A stretch of 64,000 bases of DNA from positions 295,000 through 358,999 of the forward strand of contig NZ_LMJA01000022.1 of NCBI RefSeq assembly GCF_001428895.1. Reading direction: 5' to 3'. Positions within the stretch are counted from its first letter, which is position 1. Each line of letters opens with the position of its first letter. A program made the translations under genes and the position numbers. Positions 30,550 to 39,050 of the stretch are shown in pieces. The notes beneath the pieces were generated by a model. That model ran no database searches. It was not told the origin of the DNA and saw only the letters and a program-made list of their open reading frames with translations. The DNA comes from Mycobacterium sp. Root265 (GTDB lineage: Bacteria > Actinomycetota > Actinomycetes > Mycobacteriales > Mycobacteriaceae).

Positions 30550-31491
30550 ATGCGGGAACTCAAGGTCGTCGGGCTCGACGTGGACGGCAAGCGGCTCATC
30601 TGCGAGGCCCCCGACTCCGGTGACAATTTCGCCATTCGTGTCGACAACCGTCTGCGGGCCGCCGTGCGCGGCGACAAGGCCACCTCCAATCAAACCGAGA
30701 TCGAGGTCGAGGTGAGCTCAGGCTTGCGTCCCAAGGAGATCCAGTCCCGCATTCGTGCGGGCGCTTCGGTGGAGCAGGTCGCCGCACTGGCCGGTGAGGA
30801 CATCGACCGGATCCGGCGGTTCGCCAGCCCGGTGCTGCTGGAGCGTTCCCGCGCGGCCGAGCTGGCCACCGCGGCGCATCCGGTGCTTGCCGACGGCCCG
30901 TCGGTACTGACGCTGCTGGAGACGATCACCACCGCCCTGATCTCCCGCGGCCTGGACCCGAGCGCGACCAACTGGGATGCCTGGCGCAATGAGGATGGCC
31001 GCTGGACGGTCCAGCTGGCCTGGAAGGCCGGCAAGTCCGATCTGCAGGCCCACTTCCGGTTCACGCCCGGCTCGCATGGCGGCACGGTCGTCGCGTTCGA
31101 TGACAGTGCGTCCGAGCTGATCGACCCGAGCTTCGCCCGGCCGCTGCGCCCGGTGGCCGCGGTCGCTCAACTCGACTTCGAAGTGGCGCCGGTCGCCGTT
31201 CATGCCCCCGTTTACCCGTCCCAGGTCCCGGTCCACCCGTCCCAGGTGGTGCTGCCGCCGCAGGCCCCTGCGCCGGTGGCCGCCGCACCGGTAACCGCCC
31301 CGGTCGCTCCCCCGGCCCCGCCATCTCCCGCGCCCGCACCTCAGGCCACTCCCGCTCCGGCTACCGCCGGCGCCGAAGCCGAGGCGGACGAGGAGCCGGC
31401 ACCGAAGCCGCGCCGCGCCCGTAAGGCCAAGCCGTCTGTCCCCGCGTGGGAAGACGTCCTGCTGGGCGTGCGTTCCGGCACCCAGCGCTGA
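30550..31491 (+). CDS. sepH: SepH, FtsZ-interacting cell division protein (Rv0883c)
   Basis: 313 residues. An N-terminal DUF3071 domain contains a helix-turn-helix-like segment (LRPKEIQSRIRAGASVEQVAALAGE, about 58-82). A middle domain follows (about 100-190), then a long Pro/Ala linker (210-280) and a conserved basic-to-acidic C-terminus ending VPAWEDVLLGVR. SepH is known in Streptomyces and mycobacteria to bind FtsZ and promote its assembly. The ribosome-binding site is GGTGGAGGTG before the ATG. Confidence 0.9.
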   Translation: MRELKVVGLDVDGKRLICEAPDSGDNFAIRVDNRLRAAVRGDKATSNQTEIEVEVSSGLRPKEIQSRIRAGASVEQVAALAGEDIDRIRRFASPVLLERSRAAELATAAHPVLADGPSVLTLLETITTALISRGLDPSATNWDAWRNEDGRWTVQLAWKAGKSDLQAHFRFTPGSHGGTVVAFDDSASELIDPSFARPLRPVAAVAQLDFEVAPVAVHAPVYPSQVPVHPSQVVLPPQAPAPVAAAPVTAPVAPPAPPSPAPAPQATPAPATAGAEAEADEEPAPKPRRARKAKPSVPAWEDVLLGVRSGTQR

Positions 31492-31504
31492 GCCGCTCTT
31501 AGCG

Positions 31505-31523
31505 CCGCCCTTCAAAAGGGCGG
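31505..31523. terminator. Bidirectional hairpin between sepH and the HNH gene
   Basis: CCGCCCTT-CAA-AAGGGCGG, a perfect 8-bp stem, lies 14 bp after the sepH stop and contains the stop codon of the convergent HNH gene (31512-31514). No strong T-run follows on the plus strand. The tail-to-tail position supports a shared terminator. Confidence 0.55.
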
Positions 31524-33032
31524 GTCGCTGTTGTTCTCAATGAGTTCTGCTGCGTTGCGCTGCCGCTCGGCTTTGATCCTTTGTGCACGATCCTGCGCGC
31601 GGGTGCGTTTTCTGACCGGCATCCTGCTATCGCGGTTGGTGTCGTTGATGAGGGTGATGGCGCGTTTTCGTGGGATGGGGGTCTCGATGTTCCAGTGCGG
31701 GAACATGATTGCTGCGCCGGGGGCCTTGGTGTAGGTGTGCCCGGTGGGTGCTGACCATTGGATGCGGCCATCGGGTTTCGCTGCCGGTTCCCAACCACAG
31801 AACGTCTTGATCAGATGGTGCAGACGGCACAGTGGTGCCAGGTTGCCCGGGTGGGTGGCCCCGGCGGGCCACGGAGTCAGATGGTCGAGGTCACAGCGGT
31901 GCGCGGCCCGGTTGCAGCCCGGGAAGCTGCACGTCATGGCGCGCATCCGGACGAACGCGGTCAGTGCGGTCGAGGGCCGGTATTGGCGTTCGGCCGGCAG
32001 ATCCGCGCACTCGGAGAGCGGCTTCACTTTGGCGCCGGTCGCGACGAGTTCGGCCAGCATGGCGGCGGGGATGATGGCGCCGTCGAGCATCACCCCGGGG
32101 CTGGGATTGCAGGCCGCGGGTGGGGTGTTGGCCGCGGGTTCGGCGCGGGCCGCAGGTTCGGCGGGCTCGTCGGGTTCGGATTCGGCTGCCGGAGTCTGCT
32201 GCTCTTTCTCCGGCGCAGTCTCGGTCTCGGCGGGCGCCGTTTCCGGGGTGGCCGCGGTGCCCGGGCTGGTGTGCCGCGGAGACTCTTGACCGGCGGAGGG
32301 CACCTGGTCGGTCAGCACATAGATGGTCACTGCGCCCGAGCGCGGATCTTTCCCGCCGCCCTCACAACCAGCACCCCCACACGCGCACGCCAGCCGCTCC
32401 AGTTGCGGACCCACCGCACCCAACGCGGCCAACGCCGCAGCACGCAGCTCGCCCCGCGCACGGGGATCATTCGGGCAGACGGTGTCGGCCAGGTCGTTGA
32501 GGCGCTGTTCGAGGATCTTCTTGTCGGTGACACGCAGCCGACCCCAGAACGAGGACACCCCATTGGGGTCGTCCTTGTCGTCGAACTCCACGTGAAGATC
32601 TTTCGCGTTGCGCTTGGAGCGCACGACGGCTTCGGGGTCGAATTTCTCCACCCACAGATCGATCGCGCCGATCAACTGTTTCTCCGAATGCGCCCCGTAC
32701 TCGCCCGCTTCGCCGGCGATGGCGGTATCGATCAGCACGAGCGCGTCGTCGTCGACGACCTGGTGGGTGCGCCAGGTGATCGCATCGATCACCGCCATCG
32801 AGATCGCACCCTTCCCAAATAGTGCGGCGGTGCGGGGCAGCCGGTCGCGTAGGGCCTGGGCGATGCGCATCTGCTTGGACGCCGCGTGGGTGTTCAGATT
32901 GCAAGCCGCCGCCACCGCGGCCTGAGCCCACGCCCAACCATCGATGACCTGATGGGCGATCACGTCGTCCTCGTCATCGCACTGGCGGGCCACCACCTCA
33001 CCGATGAACGCCAACCGCGCCGCGGCAGCCAT
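31512..33032 (-). CDS. 13E12-repeat family HNH endonuclease (DUF222), N-terminus frameshifted
   Basis: 506 residues from the ATG at 33032. A DUF222 domain (about 5-235), an acidic Glu/Pro/Ala linker (about 240-310) and a C-terminal HNH domain (about 370-425) with CSFPGCN, CDLDHLTPWPAG, NLAPLCRLHH. This is the REP13E12 family, present in many copies in mycobacteria and used as phage integration targets in M. tuberculosis (known). A 24-codon piece starting at the ATG at 33111 encodes the usual family start MFEVLDRAAL but lies one base out of frame, so the protein either starts late or has lost its N-terminus. Confidence 0.8.
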   Translation of the reverse strand: MAAAARLAFIGEVVARQCDDEDDVIAHQVIDGWAWAQAAVAAACNLNTHAASKQMRIAQALRDRLPRTAALFGKGAISMAVIDAITWRTHQVVDDDALVLIDTAIAGEAGEYGAHSEKQLIGAIDLWVEKFDPEAVVRSKRNAKDLHVEFDDKDDPNGVSSFWGRLRVTDKKILEQRLNDLADTVCPNDPRARGELRAAALAALGAVGPQLERLACACGGAGCEGGGKDPRSGAVTIYVLTDQVPSAGQESPRHTSPGTAATPETAPAETETAPEKEQQTPAAESEPDEPAEPAARAEPAANTPPAACNPSPGVMLDGAIIPAAMLAELVATGAKVKPLSECADLPAERQYRPSTALTAFVRMRAMTCSFPGCNRAAHRCDLDHLTPWPAGATHPGNLAPLCRLHHLIKTFCGWEPAAKPDGRIQWSAPTGHTYTKAPGAAIMFPHWNIETPIPRKRAITLINDTNRDSRMPVRKRTRAQDRAQRIKAERQRNAAELIENNSDPPF

Positions 33033-33172
33033 CGCCTCCAGCAGTCACCGCCGAGATGAGCGCCTCATCGCTCAACCCGGCGAGTGCGGCCCGATCCAAG
33101 ACTTCGAACATACGTGCGAGTGTAATGAAGGGGTACGACAAGTCCCCCGAACCGACATCCGGGCACGAAAAA

Positions 33173-33192
33173 GGGAAGGCCTTCGCCTTCCC
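33173..33192 (-). terminator. Hairpin with U-tract on the minus strand
   Basis: GGGAAGGC-CTTC-GCCTTCCC is a perfect 8-bp stem. Read leftward it is followed by TTTTT (33172-33168), the layout of an intrinsic terminator facing the HNH gene. No minus-strand gene lies immediately to its right. It may insulate the HNH gene from leftward transcripts or attenuate a distal promoter. Confidence 0.45.
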
Positions 33193-33201
33193 ACTCTCAA
33201 T

Positions 33202-33235
33202 TTATAGCGCACCCCGGGGCTTGCGGCAAGACCCG
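33202..33235 (+). promoter_or_regulatory. Rifamycin-associated element (RAE) with adjacent -10 box
   Basis: The 19-mer GGGGCTTGCGGCAAGACCC (33216-33234) matches the published RAE consensus, as I recall it, at all but one position. It is the core of an inverted repeat CGGGGCTTGC-G-GCAAGACCCG (33215-33235) with one mismatch. TTATAG (33202-33207) just upstream is a plausible -10, so the element would span the first transcribed bases. RAEs are known upstream of rifamycin-inactivating and helR genes in actinomycetes and are needed for rifamycin induction. The element is 59 bp before the glycosyltransferase start. Confidence 0.8.
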
Positions 33236-33293
33236 GGTCATGCCGCAAAATCGCTCGCCTGAAAGAAAATTCACCACACCAGGGGGCCACACA

Positions 33294-34475
33294 ATGCGAG
33301 TTCTGCTGTACACGTTCGGGTCGCGCGGGGACGTCGAGCCACTGCTGGCGCTGGCGCTCGAACTGCACAAGCACGGCGCCGACGCCCTTATCTGCGCGCC
33401 GCCGGACTTCACCGATCTGCTCGAGGCGGCGGGGGTGCCGATGGTGCCGACCGGACCCTCGGTGCGCGAGCTGGTGCACGTCCAGAAGGCCACCCATAAG
33501 GACGCGCCTGCACTCGCCGCAGCATTGGTGGCCGGCCAGTTCGAGTTGCTCGATACCGCCACGGAATGCGACGCCATCGTCGCGACCGGTTTGATGCCTG
33601 CCGGGATGCGCTCCATCGCCGAACTGCTCCACGTGCCCTACCGATGCGTCATGTTCACCCCGCAGGTGCTGCCGTCTCCGGACTACCGCCCGCTGCCGCG
33701 GCCGGGGAAACCGTTTCCCGATGGTGAGACCGACAACCGGGTGCTGTGGGATCTGGACGCCGAGAAGATCCAGGTGCTCTACGGCCCCGCGCTGAACGAC
33801 AATCGGACAGCGAGAGGCCTGGAACCGGTGGACAACGTCCGAGACCACACGTTCACCGAATCCCCCTGGCTCGCGTCCGACCCGGTGCTGAGCCCGCTAC
33901 ACGCCCACCCCGGCTTCGACGTCGTGCAGACCGGCGCCTGGATCGTGCCCGATGAGCGCCCGCTACCACCCGATCTGCAGGCGTTCCTCGACGCCGGCCC
34001 GCCGCCGGTGTTCGTCGGCTTCGGCAGCGTGACCGCACCCGAGGAGGCCGCCCAGGTGGCCATCGAGGCGATCCGGGCCCATGGCCACCGGGTGCTGATC
34101 GGCAGCGGATGGGCGGGCCTGAGCACGGCCGATCCCGACAGTTTCGTCATTGGCGAGGTCAACCAGCAGGCACTTTTCCCGCGGGTGGCGGCGGTGATAC
34201 ACCACGGCGGCGCGGGCACCACGACAACCGCGGCGCGGGCCGGAGCACCGCAGGTGGTGGTTCCGCAGATCGTCGATCAGCCCTACTGGGCGGGCCGGGT
34301 CGCCGACCTGGGCATCGGGGTGGCGCACTACGACCCGACGCCGACCGTCCATTCACTCGCGGAGGCGCTTAGGCTGGTACTGACCCCCGAGACCCACACC
34401 AGAGCGATCGCCGTGGCCGGCACCATTCGCACCGACGGGGCGGCAAGGGCCGCAAAGATGCTGCTGAACGCGTGA
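33294..34475 (+). CDS. GT1-family glycosyltransferase, candidate rifamycin glycosyltransferase
   Basis: 393 residues from the ATG at 33294 with AGGGGG upstream. GT-B fold: an N-terminal acceptor domain starting MRVLLYTFGSRGDVEPLLAL, and a C-terminal donor domain with FVGFGSV, then HHGGAGTTTTAARAGAPQVVVPQIVDQPYWAGRV, the nucleotide-sugar signature of macrolide and glycopeptide glycosyltransferases. As the first gene behind an RAE and before helR, it is best explained as inactivating rifamycin by glycosylation, as Rgt does in Streptomyces; that role is inferred. Without the context it would be called a lipid or glycopeptidolipid glycosyltransferase. Confidence 0.85.
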   Translation: MRVLLYTFGSRGDVEPLLALALELHKHGADALICAPPDFTDLLEAAGVPMVPTGPSVRELVHVQKATHKDAPALAAALVAGQFELLDTATECDAIVATGLMPAGMRSIAELLHVPYRCVMFTPQVLPSPDYRPLPRPGKPFPDGETDNRVLWDLDAEKIQVLYGPALNDNRTARGLEPVDNVRDHTFTESPWLASDPVLSPLHAHPGFDVVQTGAWIVPDERPLPPDLQAFLDAGPPPVFVGFGSVTAPEEAAQVAIEAIRAHGHRVLIGSGWAGLSTADPDSFVIGEVNQQALFPRVAAVIHHGGAGTTTTAARAGAPQVVVPQIVDQPYWAGRVADLGIGVAHYDPTPTVHSLAEALRLVLTPETHTRAIAVAGTIRTDGAARAAKMLLNA

Positions 34476-34504
34476 ACCAGAACTTACGAAACAACAAGGG
34501 GCAC

Positions 34505-36688
34505 ATGACAACCCAGGACTACCAGGCAGAACTAGAGGCCGAGCGCGGGTACGTGGCCGCGCTGTATGACCGGCTGGATGGCGAACGGGCGCGCGCCAAG
34601 GACCGCTATTCCGCGGCGCTCAAGGGCGATATCGACAAACAGGACGGGTCCACCCTGGTCAACCGCGACGCCGACGTGCGTGCGCTGGGCAAAGAGGTCA
34701 GCAGGCTCGACGTGGCCGACAGTGGACTGTGCTTCGGCCAACTCGAGAGCATCGAAGGTGAGCGGTCCTACATCGGGCGGCTCGGGTTGTTCGACAACGA
34801 GAACGACTACGAGCCGCTGCTACTGGACTGGCGGGCACCGGCGGCCCGGGCGTTCTATGTGGCCACCGCCGCCAGCCCGGAGAACATGCGGCGCAGGCGC
34901 CAGTTCCACACCCGCGGGCGCAAGGTCCTCGACTTCACTGATGAGGTGCTGGGCCGTCCCGACGCCGGTGAGCGCGGCGACGCCGCCCTGCTGGCGGCCG
35001 TCAACGCACCGCGCACCGAGGGCATGAGCGATATCGTCGCGACGATCCAGGCCGAGCAGGACGAGATCATCCGGCTCGATCAATCCGGGGTGCTCGTCAT
35101 CGAGGGCGGCCCGGGCACCGGCAAGACAGTGGTGGCGCTGCACCGGGTGGCCTACCTGCTGTACACCCAGCGCGAGCGGATGGAGCGGCACGGCGTGCTG
35201 GTCATCGGCCCCAGCCCGGCGTTTCTCAACCACGTCGGCCGGGTGCTGCCCTCACTCGGTGAGACCAATGTCGTGTTCATGACCACCGGCGACCTCGTGC
35301 CGGGGCTGCACACCACCGCCGAGGATGCCCCGGATGCCGCGCGGGCCAAGGGTTCCCTGAAGATGCTCGACGTCCTCAAGGCCGCCGTCGCCGACCGTCA
35401 GCGCACCCCGGAGGATCCGCTGCCGATCAAGCTGGCCGACGTCACCGTGGAGATCAACGCCGAGGCCGCCGCCTGGGCGATCCAGGAGGCACGCGAGGCG
35501 GGGCTGCCGCACAACGACGCCCGGGCGGTGTTCACCGATGTCATCACCTGGGTGCTCACCGAACGCGCGATCGCGCGAATCGGCAAGGGCTGGTTGACCC
35601 GTGACGACAAGCAGGCCTGGGAGCATCTGCGCGCCGAACTGCTCGATGAGCTCGAAGATCACGATGCCTTCAAGGCTGCGCTGGACGAACTGTGGCCGGA
35701 ACTGACACCGGAATCGCTGCTGGGTGCCCTCTACGAATCCCCCGAACGACTCAAGGCCGCCGGTGCCGACGAGTCGTTGTGGCGACAGGACGGGCGGGCC
35801 TGGACGGTGTCGGACGTCCCGCTGCTCGACGAGCTGGTGGATCTGCTCGGCGGGATCAAACCCGATGCGAACGCCGAGAAGGAACGCCAGGAGGAAGCCG
35901 CGTACGCCGCGGGCGTGCTGGATCTGATGGTGGCCCGCGAGGACCTGATGGACGATGAGGACCATCTGATCGCCGCGGATCTCATCGACGCCGAGGAGCT
36001 GGCCGACAGGTTCATCGAGCAGGACAACCGCGAACTGGCCGAACGCGCAGCCGCGGACCGGGATTGGACCTACCGCCACGTGGTGGTCGACGAGGCCCAG
36101 GAACTCTCGGAGATGGATTGGCGGGTGTTGATGCGGCGCTGCCCTGCGCGATCCTTCACCATCGTCGGCGACCTGGCGCAACGTCGTTCCGAAGCGGGTG
36201 CACGGTCCTGGGACACCATGCTGGCGCCGTATGTGAAGAAGCGCTGGGTGTATCGGCCGCTGACGGTGAACTACCGCACCCCGGCGGAGATCATGGCCGT
36301 CGCCGCCGCGGTGCTCGCCGAGTTCGCGCCAGGTATCCAGCCACCGGAATCGGTACGCTCGTGCGGCGTGCAGCCGTGGTCGAGGAAGGTGAGCGAAGAC
36401 GAACTCGACACGGCGATCAAGGAATTCGTCGAGGACGAGGCGACCCGCGAGGGCACCAGCGTGGTGATCGGCCCGCCCGGGGTGCCCGGCACGGTGCCGG
36501 CCGCACTGACCAAGGGACTGGAGTTCGACGCCGTGCTGGTGGTTGCCCCGGAGCGGATCATCGCCGACGGCCCACGCGGGGCGGCCGAACTCTATGTCGC
36601 CCTGACCCGCGCCACCCAGCGTCTGGGCGTGTTGCACCACGGTGATCTGCCGCCGTCACTGAAAGGGCTTGACCTGAATGAAGGTTGA
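34505..36688 (+). CDS. helR: HelR, RNA polymerase-binding UvrD-like helicase (rifamycin protection)
   Basis: 727 residues from the ATG at 34505 with AAGGGG upstream; a GTG at 34472 overlapping the glycosyltransferase stop (GTGA) is the alternative. An N-terminal helical arm (about 1-60), SF1 motor with Walker A GGPGTGKT near 201-208, Walker B VVVDEAQE near 525, C-terminal motif ELYVALTRA near 700, and an acidic loop DLMDDEDH near 480 like the primary-channel loop of the HelD/HelR family. HelR proteins bind RNA polymerase and displace rifamycins (known from M. abscessus and Streptomyces). The RAE two genes upstream strongly supports this identity. Confidence 0.85.
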   Translation: MTTQDYQAELEAERGYVAALYDRLDGERARAKDRYSAALKGDIDKQDGSTLVNRDADVRALGKEVSRLDVADSGLCFGQLESIEGERSYIGRLGLFDNENDYEPLLLDWRAPAARAFYVATAASPENMRRRRQFHTRGRKVLDFTDEVLGRPDAGERGDAALLAAVNAPRTEGMSDIVATIQAEQDEIIRLDQSGVLVIEGGPGTGKTVVALHRVAYLLYTQRERMERHGVLVIGPSPAFLNHVGRVLPSLGETNVVFMTTGDLVPGLHTTAEDAPDAARAKGSLKMLDVLKAAVADRQRTPEDPLPIKLADVTVEINAEAAAWAIQEAREAGLPHNDARAVFTDVITWVLTERAIARIGKGWLTRDDKQAWEHLRAELLDELEDHDAFKAALDELWPELTPESLLGALYESPERLKAAGADESLWRQDGRAWTVSDVPLLDELVDLLGGIKPDANAEKERQEEAAYAAGVLDLMVAREDLMDDEDHLIAADLIDAEELADRFIEQDNRELAERAAADRDWTYRHVVVDEAQELSEMDWRVLMRRCPARSFTIVGDLAQRRSEAGARSWDTMLAPYVKKRWVYRPLTVNYRTPAEIMAVAAAVLAEFAPGIQPPESVRSCGVQPWSRKVSEDELDTAIKEFVEDEATREGTSVVIGPPGVPGTVPAALTKGLEFDAVLVVAPERIIADGPRGAAELYVALTRATQRLGVLHHGDLPPSLKGLDLNEG

Positions 36689-36706
36689 GGTTCTACCGTC
36701 CGACCC

Positions 36707-37492
36707 ATGAGTGCGATCGGGCTGGCCAGCAGCAATCCGTACACCGATGACGCGGCCGTCGTCGCCGAGGAGGCGCGGCAGGCGCAGGACCTCGGGTACG
36801 CCACCTTGTGGCGGTCCGGCGACCTGCCGATGATCGCGGCGGCGGTGCGCGCCACCAGCACCATTCCGGTTGCCACCGGGATCATCTCGGTATCGCGGGT
36901 GCCGGCCGCCGACGTCATCGCCCTGCACGGCGACCTGGAACCGGGCCGGTTCGTGGTGGGAATCGGTGGTGCGCACGGTCCGCGGCCACTGGAGACCATC
37001 GGCGGTTATCTGGACGAACTGGATGCGGCCGGCATCCGCGCCGGAGTACTGGCCGCGCTCGGGCCGAACATGCTGGCGCTGGCACGTGAGCGTGCCGGCG
37101 GCGCGTACCCCTACTTGGTGACGCCCGAGTATGTGGCGCAGGCCCGAGAACAACTCGGGGCAGACCGCACCCTGGCGGTGCTGCAGATGGTGATCCCGCT
37201 GACCGATCGCGACGATGTGCGCCGGGCGGCATCCGGGCCACTGGAGTTCCTGGCCTGGAAACCGGGCGGGTACCGCCGAAACCTGTTGCGCCAGGGCTTC
37301 ACCGAGGCCGATATCGATCAGGTGAGTGACCGGCTGCTCGACGGCATCACCGCCTGGGGTGAACCGCAGCGCATCGCCGAACGTGTCGCCGAATACCACG
37401 CGGCCGGTGCCGATCAGGTCGTGCTGCGCATCGTCGGTGCGGACGATATCGCCTTGTGGCGGACGAAAATCGCTGCGATGCTGCTGAATTAA
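36707..37492 (+). CDS. Luciferase-like F420-dependent oxidoreductase
   Basis: 261 residues, shorter than the usual 330. A TIM-barrel luciferase-like fold is indicated by EEARQAQDLGYATLWRSGD, IPVATGIISV, GRFVVGIGGAHGPRP and the final ADQVVLRIVG. Short members of this type (TIGR03620-like) are common in mycobacteria and use F420 or flavin. It begins 18 bp after helR without an obvious promoter, so it probably belongs to the RAE operon; whether it acts on rifamycin is unknown. Confidence 0.8.
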   Translation: MSAIGLASSNPYTDDAAVVAEEARQAQDLGYATLWRSGDLPMIAAAVRATSTIPVATGIISVSRVPAADVIALHGDLEPGRFVVGIGGAHGPRPLETIGGYLDELDAAGIRAGVLAALGPNMLALARERAGGAYPYLVTPEYVAQAREQLGADRTLAVLQMVIPLTDRDDVRRAASGPLEFLAWKPGGYRRNLLRQGFTEADIDQVSDRLLDGITAWGEPQRIAERVAEYHAAGADQVVLRIVGADDIALWRTKIAAMLLN

Positions 37493-37758
37493 GAAAAAGC
37501 GAGGGCCAGCGCGACCACCCAGCCGACCGCCACACCGACCCCGGATCCCCACACGAACCACCGCCAGACCGGTAACTTGCGCCAGCCCCACACTGTGGGC
37601 GCCAGCCCTCCGACGGCGACCAGGTTCAGGCCCACCGCCAGCAGCGGGTGGATACTGATCAACCCGCGGCTGAGCACCACGATCGCCACGCCCACCACCG
37701 CGGCCACGAAGGCCGCGACCGTCAGGCCGGTGCCCCAGGGTGTGTCGGCTTCGGTCAC
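37489..37758 (-). CDS. DUF2537 membrane protein (Rv0882)
   Basis: 89 residues from a GTG start, with three predicted helices (about 11-30, 38-56, 66-87). It matches the conserved small protein Rv0882 in position and pattern. The GTG overlaps the rRNA methyltransferase stop by 4 bp, so the two are coupled. Its stop overlaps the end of the luciferase-like gene by 4 bp, tail to tail. Function unknown. Confidence 0.82.
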   Translation of the reverse strand: MTEADTPWGTGLTVAAFVAAVVGVAIVVLSRGLISIHPLLAVGLNLVAVGGLAPTVWGWRKLPVWRWFVWGSGVGVAVGWVVALALAFS

Positions 37759-38570
37759 GGGTCCAACCTAGCGCGCTCATAGAACGCGAGTGCGGCGGCG
37801 GTCGCGACGTTCAGCGAATCGGTGCCCCGCGACATCGGGATGCGCACCCGCACATCGGCGGACCGCATGGTGTGCTCCTTCAGGCCCGGCCCCTCGGCAC
37901 CGACCATCATCGCCACCTTGTCCCCCGCCAGGTCGGCCATCGCCGACGCCAGCGTCGGCGCCTCCGGATTGGGCGTCATCGCCAACACCCGGAAGCCCTT
38001 GCCGCGCAACACCACAAGATCCTCGGGCCAGGATGTCGCCCACGCGTAGGGCACCAGCAGGGCGTGCCCCATCGAGACCCGCACCGCGCGCCGGTACAGC
38101 GGGTCCGCGCAACCGACACCGAACAGCACGCCGTCCACGCCCAGCCCGGCGGCATTGCGGAAGATCGACCCGAGGTTCTCGTGGTCGTTGACGCCCTCGA
38201 GCACCGCGACGGTGCGCGCATCCGCAATCACCTCGTCGACGGTCAACTCGCCCGGTCGCGGCGCGGCCGCCAGCACGCCGCGGTTGAGGTGAAATCCCAC
38301 CGCGGCGGCCATCACCTCCGCAGTGGCCCGGTAGAACGAGACGTCGACGCCGGCCAGGTCCTCGGTCAGCTCCGCCAGCCTGCGGTCGGTGCCCAGCAGT
38401 GCGCGCGGACGGAACCGGGAGGCCAGCATGCGCTGCACCACCAGCACCCCCTCGGCGATCACCAGGCCCTTGCCGCTCGGCAGATCGGGACGTCGGTCGA
38501 CGCTGTTGAGATCGCGGAAATCGTCGAGGCGCGGGTCGGCGGGATCCTCGATATCGACTATGTGGGCCAG
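37755..38570 (-). CDS. SpoU/TrmH-family RNA 2'-O-methyltransferase (Rv0881), non-canonical start
   Basis: The C-terminal SPOUT domain shows motif 1 NDHENLGSIFRNAAG, motif 2 VGAEGPGL and motif 3 IPMSRGTDSLNVATAAALAFYE, with an N-terminal RNA-binding substrate domain. The first ATG/GTG/TTG is GTG at 38462 (235 residues), but the frame upstream encodes the conserved family N-terminus HIVDIEDPADPRLDDF and on to SGKGLVIAEGV. No standard start lies between the in-frame stop and this segment; CTG at 38570, 1 nt after the MarR stop, is the likely start (271 residues; 288 in Rv0881). It methylates a ribose in rRNA or tRNA. Confidence 0.8.
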   Translation of the reverse strand: MAHIVDIEDPADPRLDDFRDLNSVDRRPDLPSGKGLVIAEGVLVVQRMLASRFRPRALLGTDRRLAELTEDLAGVDVSFYRATAEVMAAAVGFHLNRGVLAAAPRPGELTVDEVIADARTVAVLEGVNDHENLGSIFRNAAGLGVDGVLFGVGCADPLYRRAVRVSMGHALLVPYAWATSWPEDLVVLRGKGFRVLAMTPNPEAPTLASAMADLAGDKVAMMVGAEGPGLKEHTMRSADVRVRIPMSRGTDSLNVATAAALAFYERARLDP

Positions 38571-38571
38571 T

Positions 38572-39006
38572 TCAGGCGCCTTCGTCCACGATGGCCAGCA
38601 TCAGGTCCGCGGCGGCAACCAGGGTGGCTCGCTCCTCGGCGGTCAGCTGGGCCAGCCGCTGGGACAGCCACTCCCGGCTGGCCCGGCGCTCGGCCTCGAT
38701 CAGATCGACGCCGGCAGCAGACACCGACACCAGCACCTGCCGGCCGTCATCGGGATGCGCGGTGCGGTCGACGAACCCGAGATCCACCAGCGAGGCGATC
38801 ACCCTGGTCATCGACGGCGGACGCACCCGCTCGCGCGCGGCCAGCGCGCCGGGGGTCATCGGACCCTCCTTGAACACCGTGGCCAGCGCCGACAGCTGGG
38901 TCAGCGAGACGGGCGAATCGGGGCGACGGAACCGCAGCTGACGGGCCAGCCGCACCACGGCCAACGACAGATCGCTCGGTAACCGGGCATCCACGTCGTC
39001 AGTCAC
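38572..39006 (-). CDS. MarR-family regulator (Rv0880)
   Basis: 144 residues from the GTG at 39006, aligning end to end with Rv0880 (143). Conserved segments are [31 protein letters not shown], the recognition helix [24 protein letters not shown] and the wing [13 protein letters not shown]. Rv0880 is known to sense pH and affect lysosome-trafficking phenotypes. It precedes the methyltransferase on the same transcript and is divergent from the DUF2530 gene (44 bp). Confidence 0.9.
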   Translation of the reverse strand: MTDDVDARLPSDLSLAVVRLARQLRFRRPDSPVSLTQLSALATVFKEGPMTPGALAARERVRPPSMTRVIASLVDLGFVDRTAHPDDGRQVLVSVSAAGVDLIEAERRASREWLSQRLAQLTAEERATLVAAADLMLAIVDEGA

Positions 39007-39050
39007 AGGTCCGAACAATACCCAGCGGCCATCGGCTAGGTTGACATGCG

